Part shown: positions 27,361 to 36,730 of the stretch, one piece after another | Position numbering within the stretch: position 1 is the stretch's first letter | Layout of the letters: every line of letters begins with the position of its first letter | Made by a program: the position numbers and the translations under genes | The notes under the pieces: model-generated | Database searches by the model: none | What the model was told of the DNA's origin: nothing | What the model saw: the letters and a program-made list of their open reading frames with translations, nothing else | Assembly: GCF_000297775.1 (NCBI RefSeq) | Contig: NZ_JH815513.1 | Coordinates: forward strand, 365,104 to 404,658 | From: Sutterella wadsworthensis 2_1_59BFAA | GTDB taxonomy: Bacteria > Pseudomonadota > Gammaproteobacteria > Burkholderiales > Burkholderiaceae_F | Reading direction: 5' to 3' | Length of the DNA: 39,555 nucleotides

Positions 27361-28233
27361 ATGAAGAAACTCTCCACGCTTTTGATCGCCGTCCTCGTGG
27401 CGGCCGGCCTGCTCCGCATGTGCGTCTACACCGTGAACGAGCGCGAGTACGCTCTTGTCTTCGCCCTCGGCGAACTCAAGACCGTGATCTCCGAGCCCGG
27501 CCTTCATGTGAAGCTCCCGCCGCCCCTGCAGAACATCGTCTACCTCGACAAGCGCATCCTCAACCTTGATGCGGCCGGCGCCGACCTCGTCCAGACGTCC
27601 GAAAAGAAGAACCTTCTGATCGATACGTTCGTCAAGTGGCGCATCGAGGATCCGCGCCTCTACTGGGTCTCCTTCCAAGGCTCCGAACCCGCTGCCGCGA
27701 ACCGCGTCTCCGCACTTCTGCGCGACGTGCTCAACGTGGTCGTCAACAAGCGCACCGTCAACCAGATCACGTCCTCCGAGCGTGACAAGGCCATGGTCGA
27801 AATCTCGCAGCTCCTTCAGGAACGCGTGCGCGACGTCGGCATCGGCATCGTTGACGTGCGCATGAAGCGCGTTGACTTCACGCCCGAGATCTCCGAGTCT
27901 GTTTACCGCCGCATGGAGGCCGAGCGCAAGCGCGTCGCGAGCGAGGAACGCTCCAAGGGCGCCGCCCAGGCCGAGCGCATCCGCGCCTCCGCCGACCGCG
28001 AGAGCGAGGTGATCCTCGCCCAAGCCTATCGTGATGCGCAGAAGGTCAAGGGCGAAGGCGATGCTCAGGCCGCCGAGATCTACGCCGAGGCCTTCGGCCG
28101 CGATCCCGAGTTCGCCCGCTTCTACCGCAGCCTGCAGGCCTACCGCGACAGCTTCGCCGACAAGAACGACGTGATGGTCGTTGATCCGTCCGCCGACTTC
28201 TTCCGCTACTTCAAGTCGGAAAAGGCGCAATGA
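27361..28233 (+). CDS. hflC: FtsH protease modulator HflC
   Basis: HflC is the partner of HflK in the inner-membrane complex regulating FtsH. It has an N-terminal membrane helix (about 4-22) and then the SPFH/band-7 domain beginning VNEREYALVFALGE. A long helical segment with MEAERKRVASEERSKGAAQAERIRA precedes the C-terminal domain. The length of 290 aa is normal. It starts 12 nt after hflK and overlaps the next gene by an ATGA junction. Confidence 0.96.
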   Translation: MKKLSTLLIAVLVAAGLLRMCVYTVNEREYALVFALGELKTVISEPGLHVKLPPPLQNIVYLDKRILNLDAAGADLVQTSEKKNLLIDTFVKWRIEDPRLYWVSFQGSEPAAANRVSALLRDVLNVVVNKRTVNQITSSERDKAMVEISQLLQERVRDVGIGIVDVRMKRVDFTPEISESVYRRMEAERKRVASEERSKGAAQAERIRASADRESEVILAQAYRDAQKVKGEGDAQAAEIYAEAFGRDPEFARFYRSLQAYRDSFADKNDVMVVDPSADFFRYFKSEKAQ

Positions 28234-28418
28234 GCAGGCTCGACGTCATGATGCTCGCGCTCGGGTGGGTCCTCGTCATCGAGGGCTTCACGCCGATGGT
28301 GGCCCCGGGCTTCTGGAAGGAGTCGATAAGCCGATTCCTCGACGAGCCCGACCGCGCGCTGCGCATCACGGGCCTTCTGCTCGTCGCACTCGGACTGGCG
28401 ATCATCTGGATCGTCTGA
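28230..28418 (+). CDS. DUF2065 family small membrane protein
   Basis: This is a 62-aa protein with two hydrophobic helices (about 5-27 and 45-62) separated by a short charged loop (FWKESISRFLDEPDRALR). The family is found directly after hflC in many proteobacteria; its function is unknown. The start overlaps the hflC stop (ATGA), implying translational coupling and a role linked to the HflKC-FtsH complex. Confidence 0.88.
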   Translation: MSRLDVMMLALGWVLVIEGFTPMVAPGFWKESISRFLDEPDRALRITGLLLVALGLAIIWIV

Positions 28419-28440
28419 TCCGCTGATTCAGGATCGGGTC

Positions 28441-28530
28441 CTCGGCTCTCAAAGTCGTTCGAGCCGAGTTGAATTGGGACACTGTCCTTCAGGGGGCGGA
28501 TGCTTTGAGGTATCCGCCCCCTGAGTTTGT
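28441..28530 (+). terminator. Two hairpins ending the hflK-hflC-DUF2065 operon
   Basis: CTCGGCTC/GAGCCGAG (28441-28468) is followed by the stronger AGGGGGCGGAT/ATCCGCCCCCT (28491-28522), with GAGTTTGTTG after it. The T tract is imperfect. Confidence 0.65.
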
Positions 28531-28594
28531 TGCGCTCGGCGAAGGCGTCTAAGTGGTTTTTCGGACCCTGATTCGGGAGCGGCGCGCGCATTTT

Positions 28595-30105
<1,511 letters not shown>

Positions 30106-30134
30106 ACTCCGTTAGACTGAAACCATGAAATAAA

Positions 30135-30168
30135 ACGGCGGGAAGCTCATGCTTCCCGCCGTTTTTTT
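30135..30168 (+). terminator. Terminator after purA
   Basis: The 12-bp stem ACGGCGGGAAGC/GCTTCCCGCCGT with a TCAT loop is followed by T7. It is one of the strongest terminators in the window. Confidence 0.9.
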
Positions 30169-30300
30169 CATCTATTTCGCCCCTTCTTGACCGAAACCTC
30201 TCAACAAGGCGAGCTTTTTGGTCTAAAATCCCGTCTTTCATTTCTCGGATCCCGCCCATCCTCGCGGGTCCGCTCACTTGGCACGTTCAGAGAGACACAC

Positions 30301-30828
30301 ATGTCGGACATTTCTTACACCTGGGAAGAGTACATCGACCTTAACGAAAAGCTTGTTGCCATGGTCGCCAAGAGCGGCTGGCAGTTTGACAGCATCCTTT
30401 GCCTGTCTCGCGGCGGCATGCGCCCGGGCGACTTCTTCAGCCGCGTCTACGACATGCCTCTTGCCGTTCTCGCCACGAGCTCCTACCGCGAAGCCAAGGG
30501 CACGGTCCAGTCCGACCTCGACATCTCCGACTGCATCACTGGCGTCTCCGAACTCAAGGGCCGCGTCCTTCTCGTCGACGACATGGTCGACTCCGGCAAG
30601 ACGATCCGCGAAGTGATCGAGCACCTCAAGAAGCGCTACCCCGGCATCACCGAGATCCGCGTCGCCGTCCTCTGGTACAAGGCCCACTCCGTCCTCGTCC
30701 CCGACTGGCACGTCGAATACCTCGAGGACAATCCCTGGATCCACCAGCCGTTCGAATGCTACGACGCCCTCGGCCCGGCCAAGCTCATCGAGCTCGTCGA
30801 AGCAAAGGAAGCCGCCAAGAAGGCCTGA
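30301..30828 (+). CDS. Purine-type phosphoribosyltransferase
   Basis: This type I phosphoribosyltransferase has the PRPP-binding loop VLLVDDMVDSGKT (89-101) and an N-terminal CLSRGGMRPGD loop. Size (175 aa) and position after purA match the hypoxanthine/xanthine-guanine PRTases commonly seen next to purA in Burkholderiales. The exact base specificity cannot be read from the sequence. The ATG at 30301 is preceded by GAGAG. A TCTAAAAT -10-like element lies at 30223-30229. Confidence 0.85.
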   Translation: MSDISYTWEEYIDLNEKLVAMVAKSGWQFDSILCLSRGGMRPGDFFSRVYDMPLAVLATSSYREAKGTVQSDLDISDCITGVSELKGRVLLVDDMVDSGKTIREVIEHLKKRYPGITEIRVAVLWYKAHSVLVPDWHVEYLEDNPWIHQPFECYDALGPAKLIELVEAKEAAKKA

Positions 30829-30868
30829 GGACCGGTCGGGGCGTCACATTTCGAGAGCTTTTCGGCTC

Positions 30869-30897
30869 TTGAACACGCCTCGCGCTGAGTTATACTG
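30869..30897 (+). promoter_or_regulatory. Sigma-70-type promoter
   Basis: TTGAAC (30869-30874), a 17-nt spacer and TATACT (30892-30897) give near-consensus boxes with ideal spacing. The start would be near 30904, a few bases before the hairpin at 30908. Confidence 0.65.
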
Positions 30898-30907
30898 ACC
30901 AGAGCGC

Positions 30908-30942
30908 AAAGCCGTTTTCGGAACTTTCCGGAAGCGGCTTTT
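30908..30942 (+). terminator. Terminator just downstream of the 30869 promoter
   Basis: AAAGCCGTTTTCGG/CCGGAAGCGGCTTT forms an uninterrupted 14-bp RNA stem counting two G-U pairs, then TTGA. It can also end transcripts of the upstream phosphoribosyltransferase gene. Confidence 0.75.
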
Positions 30943-31212
30943 GAACTGATTTCCCATCTATGCGAAGCATGGGGGCAAGCGGGGCTGATGAAGTCTGTAT
31001 GGGTGTCGATTGATCGTTGATCCACTTAAGTTGCGCCGAAACGCAATGAGGGTGATTTTGATTTGGTATATGATCTGTGCGGGGTGATGGGTAATCAGGC
31101 TTAAAAAGCATACTAATGTTCGATTTTAATGTAGTGCTTTTTAAGCCTGTCCAAAAAAAACAAAACTTGGTAGCATGGATCCATATTCCAGTTAACCAGA
31201 CTGCAGATTTCG
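30943..31212. other. AT-richer spacer left of the TnpB remnant
   Basis: No gene is recognisable. The composition drops relative to neighbours, as expected for transferred DNA. It contains two TTGAT pentamers (31010-31014, 31017-31021), which resemble known TnpB-element target motifs, and the inverted repeat at 31096-31149. It probably includes the left end of the element; the exact boundary was not found. Confidence 0.4.
31096..31149. repeat. 15-bp perfect inverted repeat
   Basis: CAGGCTTAAAAAGCA (31096-31110) and TGCTTTTTAAGCCTG (31135-31149) are exact complements around a 24-nt AT-rich loop. CTA/TAG can extend the stem with a 2-nt bulge. It could be a subterminal hairpin of an IS200/IS605-like left end, or a terminator. 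Confidence 0.75.
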
Positions 31213-31890
31213 ATGAAGATTGCGTCCGCCTATTCCGTGCACCTGCGCAACTTCTGCCGCGTCTTCGATGATACGGTCGAGGTGTATCGCAAGGCAGTGG
31301 ACTTTTTCATCGAGATCATGCTGAGGCACCGGGATCCGAAATTCACGGAACTCAAGCATGACAACGACTGCATTCGACTTGCAGAGGGGTTGAACGTTGT
31401 CAATAAGGACATTGCCGTCAAGACGGCAAACTTCATCGTGAAGCTTGCGAATGAATTCAAGGTTGACGTCATCGTCATGGAGCACCGCGATCTTACGGGG
31501 CGAAAACGGGGCACCAAGCGGCAACGGCTGCATCACTGGCGGGCCAAGTATGTCTAGAAGATGGTGGAGCACAAGGCGCATCGGTGCGGCATTCGCATTC
31601 GTCGCGTCTGCGCCTGGAACACGTCGAAGCTTGCCTACGGCGGCTCGGGTCCTGTCGCAAGAGACACGGAGAACTACAGCATGTGTACGTTCAAGACAGG
31701 GAAGCGCCATGAGTGTGATCTGTCGGCTTCGTACAATATCGGATCTCGCTACTTCCTTCGGGAGTACGAGAAGTCCATTCCGGCAACGGAATGGCGACGC
31801 ATTTCGGCAAAAGTTCCGGAGTGCGCCCATAGGATCCCTCGCACCCTGAACACTCTAATTAGGGTATGTGCGGAGCTGCACTCCAAGTGA
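31213..31890 (+). pseudogene. TnpB-family (IS605 OrfB / TnpB-related) gene remnant
   Basis: Two open segments (31213-31557 and 31561-31890) are in the same frame and split by a TAG at 31555-31557. The first gives an N-terminus MKIASAYSVHLRNFCRVFDD and a RuvC-II-like VIVMEHRDL. The second gives the zinc-ribbon/RuvC-III part: VCAWNTSK, CTFKTGKRHECDLSASYNIG and a C-terminal CAHRIPRTLNTLIR tail. I recall the CAWNTSK...CDLSASYNIG signature from the TnpB-related accessory proteins of IS200/IS605-type elements. At about 225 residues it is roughly half length. The segment with the RuvC-I aspartate appears deleted, so it is very likely inactive. No TnpA (Y1 transposase) is present. Confidence 0.8.
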
Positions 31891-31914
31891 GCGCAGAGTT
31901 CTGAGCATTCCCGC

Positions 31915-32002
31915 TATCTGTGGTTAGGGAGCCCTCTGGTAAGTCGGAGGGAAGGCACGTCCATGCGACCGAAAGGGAGGATGGGCGTGGAAGATTCTCA
32001 AT
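31915..32002 (+). ncRNA. Omega-RNA-like right end of the TnpB element
   Basis: Directly after the tnpB stop lie compact stems: CCCTC/GAGGG (31932-31936/31947-31951) and an 8-bp ACGTCCAT/ATGGGCGT (31957-31964/31981-31988, one U-G). A TTCTCAAT follows near 31995-32002. In active TnpB elements the RNA scaffold is encoded exactly here and the guide is read from flanking DNA. Placement and fold support the call; the boundary is approximate and function is doubtful given the broken tnpB. Confidence 0.5.
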
Positions 32003-32022
32003 ACTCATACTGAGCAACAACA

Positions 32023-33459
32023 ATGACTCAACCTGTTACGCCCGACCTGACCAACGCCGGCATGGACGTCACGGAACTCGCCGTTGGTGCGAAGGACGTC
32101 ATCGCCTCGACGGCCGAGCGCTTCACGAGCGTGATCGAGGGGCTGCTCCAGCACCTCTCGCTTGAAAACGTGCTCATGCAGATTGCGGCCGTCTTCGTCA
32201 GCATGGCGATCGGCTACGTGATCTCCCGCCGCATCAACACGCTCGTCGACCGCGTGCTCCCTGGCGAGGACGTGCGCGGTCTCGGCGCATACGCCCGCCG
32301 CGCGCTCGTCGCCTTCACGCACAACGTTTCCTTCAGCTTCATCTCGGGCTCTCTTCTCGCCCTCATCGTCTACTGCATCGTCAAGATCTTCGAATTTGCG
32401 CCGCAGTCGATGGTCATCGCCCGAGTCTGCTACAACATCCTCTACGCCTTTGCGCTTCTCTCGCTCCTCATGGCCTTCCTTCAGGGAGGCATCGGGCTGC
32501 GCATGATCACGCCGGGCGTTCGCCGCATCGTCACGATCATCTTCTGGGTGATGGCCGTGCTGCAGTTCTTCGGCATCCTCACCGACATCATCCAGTACCT
32601 CGATACGACGGTCATCCCGATCGGCGGGGGCAGCATGACCGTCTGGAAGCTTCTCGTCGCGATCGTCTCCGTCCTCCTCACGCTCGGCGTCGCGAACTGG
32701 CTCGCATCCCTCGTCAACCAGATGGTCGAGGGCCTCGAGAACATGTCCGAGAACATCAAGGTCGTCCTCAAGCGTGTAGTCACCGTAATCTTCATGGTCC
32801 TCGCCGTGATCATCGCGCTCGGCACCGTCGGCATCGACCTCACGATCCTCTCGGTCTTCGGTGGTGCGGTCGGTGTCGGTCTCGGCTTCGGTCTGCAGAA
32901 GATCGCCTCGAACTACATCTCGGGCTTCATCATCCTGCTCGACAAGTCGATCAAGATCGGCGACCTGGTCACGGTCGGCGGCTTCAAGGGGCGCGTGACG
33001 GAAATCAACACCCGCTTCACCGTTGTGCGCAACAACGACGGCGTCGAGAACATCGTGCCGAACGAGTCCTTCGTGACGAGCGCGGTGCTCAACCACTCCT
33101 ACACCGAGTCCACGTCCGTCCAGTACATCGACATCTCGGTCGCCTACGACGCCGACGTCGAGCGCGCCCTCGCGATCATGCTCGAGGAAGGCATGCGCGC
33201 GCGTCCGCGCATCGATACGGGCCGCCGCGGCTGGGCCTATCTCGACACCTTCGGCGACTCGGGCATCAACCTGAGGCTCGGCTTCTGGGTGAAGGATCCC
33301 GTCAACGGCGTCGCCGGTCTCAAGACCGCCATCTCGCTCGCCATTCTCAAGCGCTTTGCCGAAGAGGGCATCGAGGTGCCGTACAACCAGCTCGAGGTCA
33401 ACCTGCGCAAGGTCGACGTCGGTGAAATTCCGGTCCGCATGAAGGTCCAGTCCTCCTGA
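32023..33459 (+). CDS. MscS-family mechanosensitive channel
   Basis: This is an inner-membrane channel that opens on membrane tension to protect against osmotic downshock. Several N-terminal helices (from about residue 48) precede the conserved pore helix, FGGAVGVGLGFGLQKIASN (about 277-296). The beta domain follows with GFIILLDKSIKIGDLVTV. The 478-aa length exceeds E. coli MscS (286 aa) because of additional N-terminal helices, as in YbdG/MscK-like relatives. The start has only a weak ribosome site, and the upstream 20 nt abut the mobile element end, so its original promoter may have been displaced. Confidence 0.9.
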   Translation: MTQPVTPDLTNAGMDVTELAVGAKDVIASTAERFTSVIEGLLQHLSLENVLMQIAAVFVSMAIGYVISRRINTLVDRVLPGEDVRGLGAYARRALVAFTHNVSFSFISGSLLALIVYCIVKIFEFAPQSMVIARVCYNILYAFALLSLLMAFLQGGIGLRMITPGVRRIVTIIFWVMAVLQFFGILTDIIQYLDTTVIPIGGGSMTVWKLLVAIVSVLLTLGVANWLASLVNQMVEGLENMSENIKVVLKRVVTVIFMVLAVIIALGTVGIDLTILSVFGGAVGVGLGFGLQKIASNYISGFIILLDKSIKIGDLVTVGGFKGRVTEINTRFTVVRNNDGVENIVPNESFVTSAVLNHSYTESTSVQYIDISVAYDADVERALAIMLEEGMRARPRIDTGRRGWAYLDTFGDSGINLRLGFWVKDPVNGVAGLKTAISLAILKRFAEEGIEVPYNQLEVNLRKVDVGEIPVRMKVQSS

Positions 33460-33495
33460 CGATCGTCACCGACAACTCGGAAATGTTCAACGAGA

Positions 33496-33530
33496 AAGGG
33501 CGCGCCTTCCGCGAGGCGCGCCCTTGTTAT
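33496..33530. terminator. Terminator after mscS
   Basis: The 11-bp stem AAGGGCGCGCC/GGCGCGCCCTT with an 8-nt loop is followed by GTTATTT. It lies between convergent mscS and the hicB-like gene and may serve both. Confidence 0.7.
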
Positions 33531-33580
33531 TTCGATTGTTGCGGTCGGACTTGAGCGCGGACGCGGCTGCTTTCGACCAG

Positions 33581-34015
33581 TCAATGTCTGAAGGTGACCG
33601 AACAGGTGAGTTCGCCACCGAGCGCTGAGAGCGCCGCGGAGATCGTGTCGATCTTCGTTGGGTGGCTGAGTTTCAGAAGACGGTGGGTTTCCTGCGGCAG
33701 GCAGCCCAGACGCCTGGCAAGCTCGGAGCCGCTCAGCTTCTCCTTCTTCAGCGCGACGATGAGGTGAAGCTTGCTCGCGAAGTTGGGGGAGAGCGAGAAG
33801 ACTTCCTCGCCTGCGCGGGGCTCGCGCGGCTCGGGCAGCCTGTCCTCCTTGAGCCTTGCCTCAAGTGCGGGCAGCACCTCGTCCTGCAGCCCCTCGACGA
33901 GCTTTGCGATGCTCGGCGCCGTAGGCAGAATTTCCGGAATGCTCGGAAAGCGCGCGCGGTAGCTGCCGTCGGCTGTGCGTTCAATCCAGTAGGGGAAGCG
34001 TGTTGTTGTGATCAT
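33581..34015 (-). CDS. HicB-like antitoxin (orphan)
   Basis: This 144-aa protein has the E. coli-type HicB layout. The N-terminal partial RNase-H-like fold (YWIERTADGSYRARFPSIPEI, about 8-60) is followed by a C-terminal HTH (ELARRLGCLPQETHRLLKLSHPTKID, about 98-124) for operator binding. HicB neutralises the mRNA interferase HicA. No HicA-sized ORF lies next to it; the upstream space holds a terminator and a tRNA. The frame is open through the tRNA, but the ATG at 34015 gives the natural start. No good ribosome site is visible. It may have been recruited as a stand-alone regulator. Confidence 0.78.
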   Translation of the reverse strand: MITTTRFPYWIERTADGSYRARFPSIPEILPTAPSIAKLVEGLQDEVLPALEARLKEDRLPEPREPRAGEEVFSLSPNFASKLHLIVALKKEKLSGSELARRLGCLPQETHRLLKLSHPTKIDTISAALSALGGELTCSVTFRH

Positions 34016-34034
34016 GGACGATAATGGTGTTCTG

Positions 34035-34052
34035 CTGTCGACAGTCAGGATA
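34035..34052 (-). promoter_or_regulatory. Possible hicB-like promoter and operator
   Basis: On the minus strand a TATCCT -10-like element (34047-34052) is followed by the perfect palindrome CTGTCGACAG (34035-34044) near the expected start of transcription. HicB proteins commonly repress their own promoter, so the palindrome is a candidate operator. Confidence 0.4.
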
Positions 34053-34065
34053 GCACGGGCTGAAA

Positions 34066-34097
34066 TGAAAAAAGGCCTGTACTTTCGTACAGACCTT
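34066..34097 (-). terminator. Terminator after tRNA-Leu
   Basis: Read on the minus strand, AAGGTCTGTAC/GTACAGGCCTT has a GAAA loop and is followed by a T-run. It lies 12 nt past the tRNA 3' end. Confidence 0.85.
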
Positions 34098-34108
34098 TTA
34101 GAATTTGG

Positions 34109-34195
34109 TGGTGCCCGGAAGAGGACTCGAACCTCCACGGCCGTGAAGCCGCCAGCACCTGAAGCTGGTGCGTCTACCAATTTCGCCATCCGGGC
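34109..34195 (-). tRNA. tRNA-Leu (CAG)
   Basis: The molecule is 87 nt. Its acceptor stem GCCCGGA pairs with TCCGGGC, and the D-arm GGCGAAATTGGTAGACGC is present. The anticodon loop TTCAGGT carries CAG, a long class II variable arm follows, and the T-loop is GGTTCGAGTCC. The CCA end is encoded. The anticodon arm CACCAGC-TTCAGGT-GCTGG closely resembles E. coli tRNA-Leu(CAG). Confidence 0.95.
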
Positions 34196-34211
34196 AACCT
34201 TGAGGATTTGA

Positions 34212-34240
34212 ATTATGCACATGCTTTTCGAGTTTGTCAA
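34212..34240 (-). promoter_or_regulatory. tRNA-Leu promoter
   Basis: On the minus strand the perfect -35 TTGACA (34235-34240), a 17-nt spacer and CATAAT (34212-34217) are preceded by an A/T-rich UP-like tract (34241-34262). Confidence 0.85.
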
Positions 34241-34306
34241 GAATTTCTAAAAATATTTTTTTGAGTTGGCTGTAGACTGTCGCAATGCATGAACAATAGA
34301 GGTGTT

Positions 34307-36718
34307 ATGGCTAAAAAGAAGAAGACGCCAGTGGCGCAGATCGAACCGATTTCCCTTCCTGACGAGGATCTCGCCAAGGCGCGTGCCTGGCTTGAGGGGC
34401 TCAATGCCGACATTGCCTACTCGCAGGCAAAGCGCCAGCTTGCAGAAGCCTGTGGCTGGGAACGCTCGAAGTCCAACGCCGTCATCGTGGCCCTCCACGA
34501 GGAGGGCTTCATGGCGGGCGAAAAGAACTATTTCTGCAATCCGAACGCGCCTGCCGAACCCGGCGTCGTGCGCGGCGCCCGCGAGGTCTCGAACTTCACG
34601 ATCATGCTCCAGAGCGATCCTGAGGTTTCGGTTCCCTTGCCCTACGCAATCCATTGCCTGCCCGGCGACGTCTTCATGCTTCGCAAGACGGTCACGGGCA
34701 ACTGGCGCGTTTCGAACTTCGTCGCACGTCATCAGACGCGCTGGGTCTGCAAGCTTCGCGGCCGCATCCGCCGCGGCCGTCGTTCGGGTATCGCACAGGT
34801 CGTTCCGATCAACGGCTTCGCCCCGGTCGAGATGCAGATGGACCTTGCAGATGTTCCCGCCGAGGTCGATCTCGAGAAGGCGGCCTTCGAGGTCGAGTTC
34901 CTGCCCGAATCGATGAAGCCCGAGCCCTACGTCGAGATCTTCGTGCGCTTCGTCAAGGAGATCGGCAACCGCTTCGATCCGCTCGGCGAAATCGCCATCG
35001 CCTCGGCCGAATACGACCTGCCCGTTGAATTCAGCGCTGCGGCGCTTGACGAGGCTCAGGCCCTGCCTGACGAAGTCGATCCCAAAAACATGGGTCGCCG
35101 CGTCGACCTGCGCGACATCCCGTTCGTGACGATCGACGGCGAGGATGCCCGTGACTTCGACGACGCCGTCTACTGCGCGCGCGTCGAAGACGGCAGAACG
35201 CGCCTTCTCGTCGCCATCGCCGACGTGAGCCACTACGTCAAGCCCGGTGCGCCGCTCGACGTTGACGCGCAGCAGCGCGCCACGAGCGTCTACTTCCCCG
35301 CGAGCGTCGTGCCGATGCTGCCTGAGAAGCTCTCGAACGGCCTCTGTTCGCTCAATCCCGGCGTCGATCGCCTGACGATGGTCTGCGATGCGGTCATCGA
35401 TCCTGAGGGCAGGACCGAGGCCTATCAGTTCTATCCCGCCGTCATCCACTCTCACGCACGCCTCACCTACACCCAGGTCTGGGGCGCGATGCAGGGCGAG
35501 GAAGGGGGACTAGCCGCCGTCGGTGATCGCCTTGACGACATCCGTGCGCTTTACGAACTCTTCAAGACGCTGCGCAAGGCCCGGGATGCACGCCATACGC
35601 TCGACCTGGAGACGAAGGAGACGATGGCCGTCTTTGACGACAAGGGCGTCATCAGCGAATTCAAGGTGCGCGAACACAATGACGCGCACCGTCTCATCGA
35701 GGAGTGCATGCTCGTCGCGAACGTCTGCGCCGCGGACTTCGTGATCCAGAAAAAGCGCGGGGCACTCTTCCGTGTTCATGACGCGCCGAGTCAGGAGCGT
35801 CTCGAGACGCTGCGCACCGTTCTCAAGAGCTTCAACGAGAAGCTCGAGTCGCCGACGCCCGAGGGCTTCGCGGAGCTCATCTCGCGCACGAAGGAAAATG
35901 AATTCCTACAGACCGCCATCCTGCGCTCGATGTCCCGTGCCTGCTACTCGCCCGACAACGTCGGTCACTACGGGCTGCAGTACGAGGCCTACGCCCACTT
36001 CACGTCTCCGATTCGTCGCTATCCCGACCTGCTGCTTCATCGTGCGATCAAGGGAATTCTCTCGCGTCGCATCTATGTGCCGCAGGTGGTCTTCGACGAC
36101 TCGTCCCTGATGGTCTCGCGTCAGGCCCGAGGCCTCGGCAGCAGGCCTGAGGCAGGGGACGGAGACAAGCCCGCAACGCAGGCCGAGAAGCGCCACAGCG
36201 TCTGGGAGCGCCTCGGCATTCTCTGCTCCGCGGCGGAGCGCCGCGCCGACGACGCGACGCGCGACGTGATGAACTATCTCAAGTGCGACTACATGCTTCG
36301 CCACGGCAAGGGCCGTCACGAAGCGGTCGTCACGGGCATGATTCCCGCGGGCGTCTTCGTCGCCCTGAAGGACATCGCCGTTGACGGCTTCATCCACATT
36401 TCGAACCTCGGTTGGGGCTACTACGAATTCGACGAGAAGAACCTCACGATGACGAGCCGCGAGGAGATGACGCAGGTGCGCGTCGGCGACCGCGTCATCG
36501 TCAGGCTTGAGGAAGTCGACCTTGAGAACCGCCGCATGTCCTTCGTGCTCGAGTCGAACCTAGAGCGCCGTCTGATCAAGGGCGGAAAGGGCGGCTCGCG
36601 CCGTTCTTCGAGACGCGGTTCGAGGCTCTATGGGCGCCAGTTCGACCCGTTCGACATTGATGACGATGACTTCGACGAGCTGTTCGGCCAGGAAGGCGAT
36701 GACGACTGGGACGATTGA
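34307..36718 (+). CDS. rnr: Ribonuclease R
   Basis: RNase R is a 3'-5' exoribonuclease that degrades structured RNA. It has an N-terminal winged-helix-like region and cold-shock domains. The RNB catalytic domain carries the metal-binding GEDARDFDDAVYC (about 276-288), and an S1 domain lies near 668-752. A basic, Ser/Arg-rich patch and an acidic tail end the protein. The ATG at 34307 is chosen because AGAGGTG lies just upstream and it yields MAKKKK; an ATG at 34289 is the alternative. The length is 803 aa. Confidence 0.95.
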   Translation: MAKKKKTPVAQIEPISLPDEDLAKARAWLEGLNADIAYSQAKRQLAEACGWERSKSNAVIVALHEEGFMAGEKNYFCNPNAPAEPGVVRGAREVSNFTIMLQSDPEVSVPLPYAIHCLPGDVFMLRKTVTGNWRVSNFVARHQTRWVCKLRGRIRRGRRSGIAQVVPINGFAPVEMQMDLADVPAEVDLEKAAFEVEFLPESMKPEPYVEIFVRFVKEIGNRFDPLGEIAIASAEYDLPVEFSAAALDEAQALPDEVDPKNMGRRVDLRDIPFVTIDGEDARDFDDAVYCARVEDGRTRLLVAIADVSHYVKPGAPLDVDAQQRATSVYFPASVVPMLPEKLSNGLCSLNPGVDRLTMVCDAVIDPEGRTEAYQFYPAVIHSHARLTYTQVWGAMQGEEGGLAAVGDRLDDIRALYELFKTLRKARDARHTLDLETKETMAVFDDKGVISEFKVREHNDAHRLIEECMLVANVCAADFVIQKKRGALFRVHDAPSQERLETLRTVLKSFNEKLESPTPEGFAELISRTKENEFLQTAILRSMSRACYSPDNVGHYGLQYEAYAHFTSPIRRYPDLLLHRAIKGILSRRIYVPQVVFDDSSLMVSRQARGLGSRPEAGDGDKPATQAEKRHSVWERLGILCSAAERRADDATRDVMNYLKCDYMLRHGKGRHEAVVTGMIPAGVFVALKDIAVDGFIHISNLGWGYYEFDEKNLTMTSREEMTQVRVGDRVIVRLEEVDLENRRMSFVLESNLERRLIKGGKGGSRRSSRRGSRLYGRQFDPFDIDDDDFDELFGQEGDDDWDD

Positions 36719-36730
36719 GCCCGTTTCGAG

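Larger units (their letters stand above)
30943..32002 (+). mobile_element. Degraded IS200/IS605-type (IS1341-like) element, approximate extent
   Basis: The call rests on the TnpB remnant, the left inverted repeat and the RNA-like right end. No flanking target duplication is expected for this class. Ends are estimates; the right end falls about 20 nt before the mscS start codon. Confidence 0.55.

Noticed and set aside
34016-34240. N-terminal extension of the hicB-like frame
   Set aside because: It reads through the tRNA-Leu and its terminator, so the extension is not coding.
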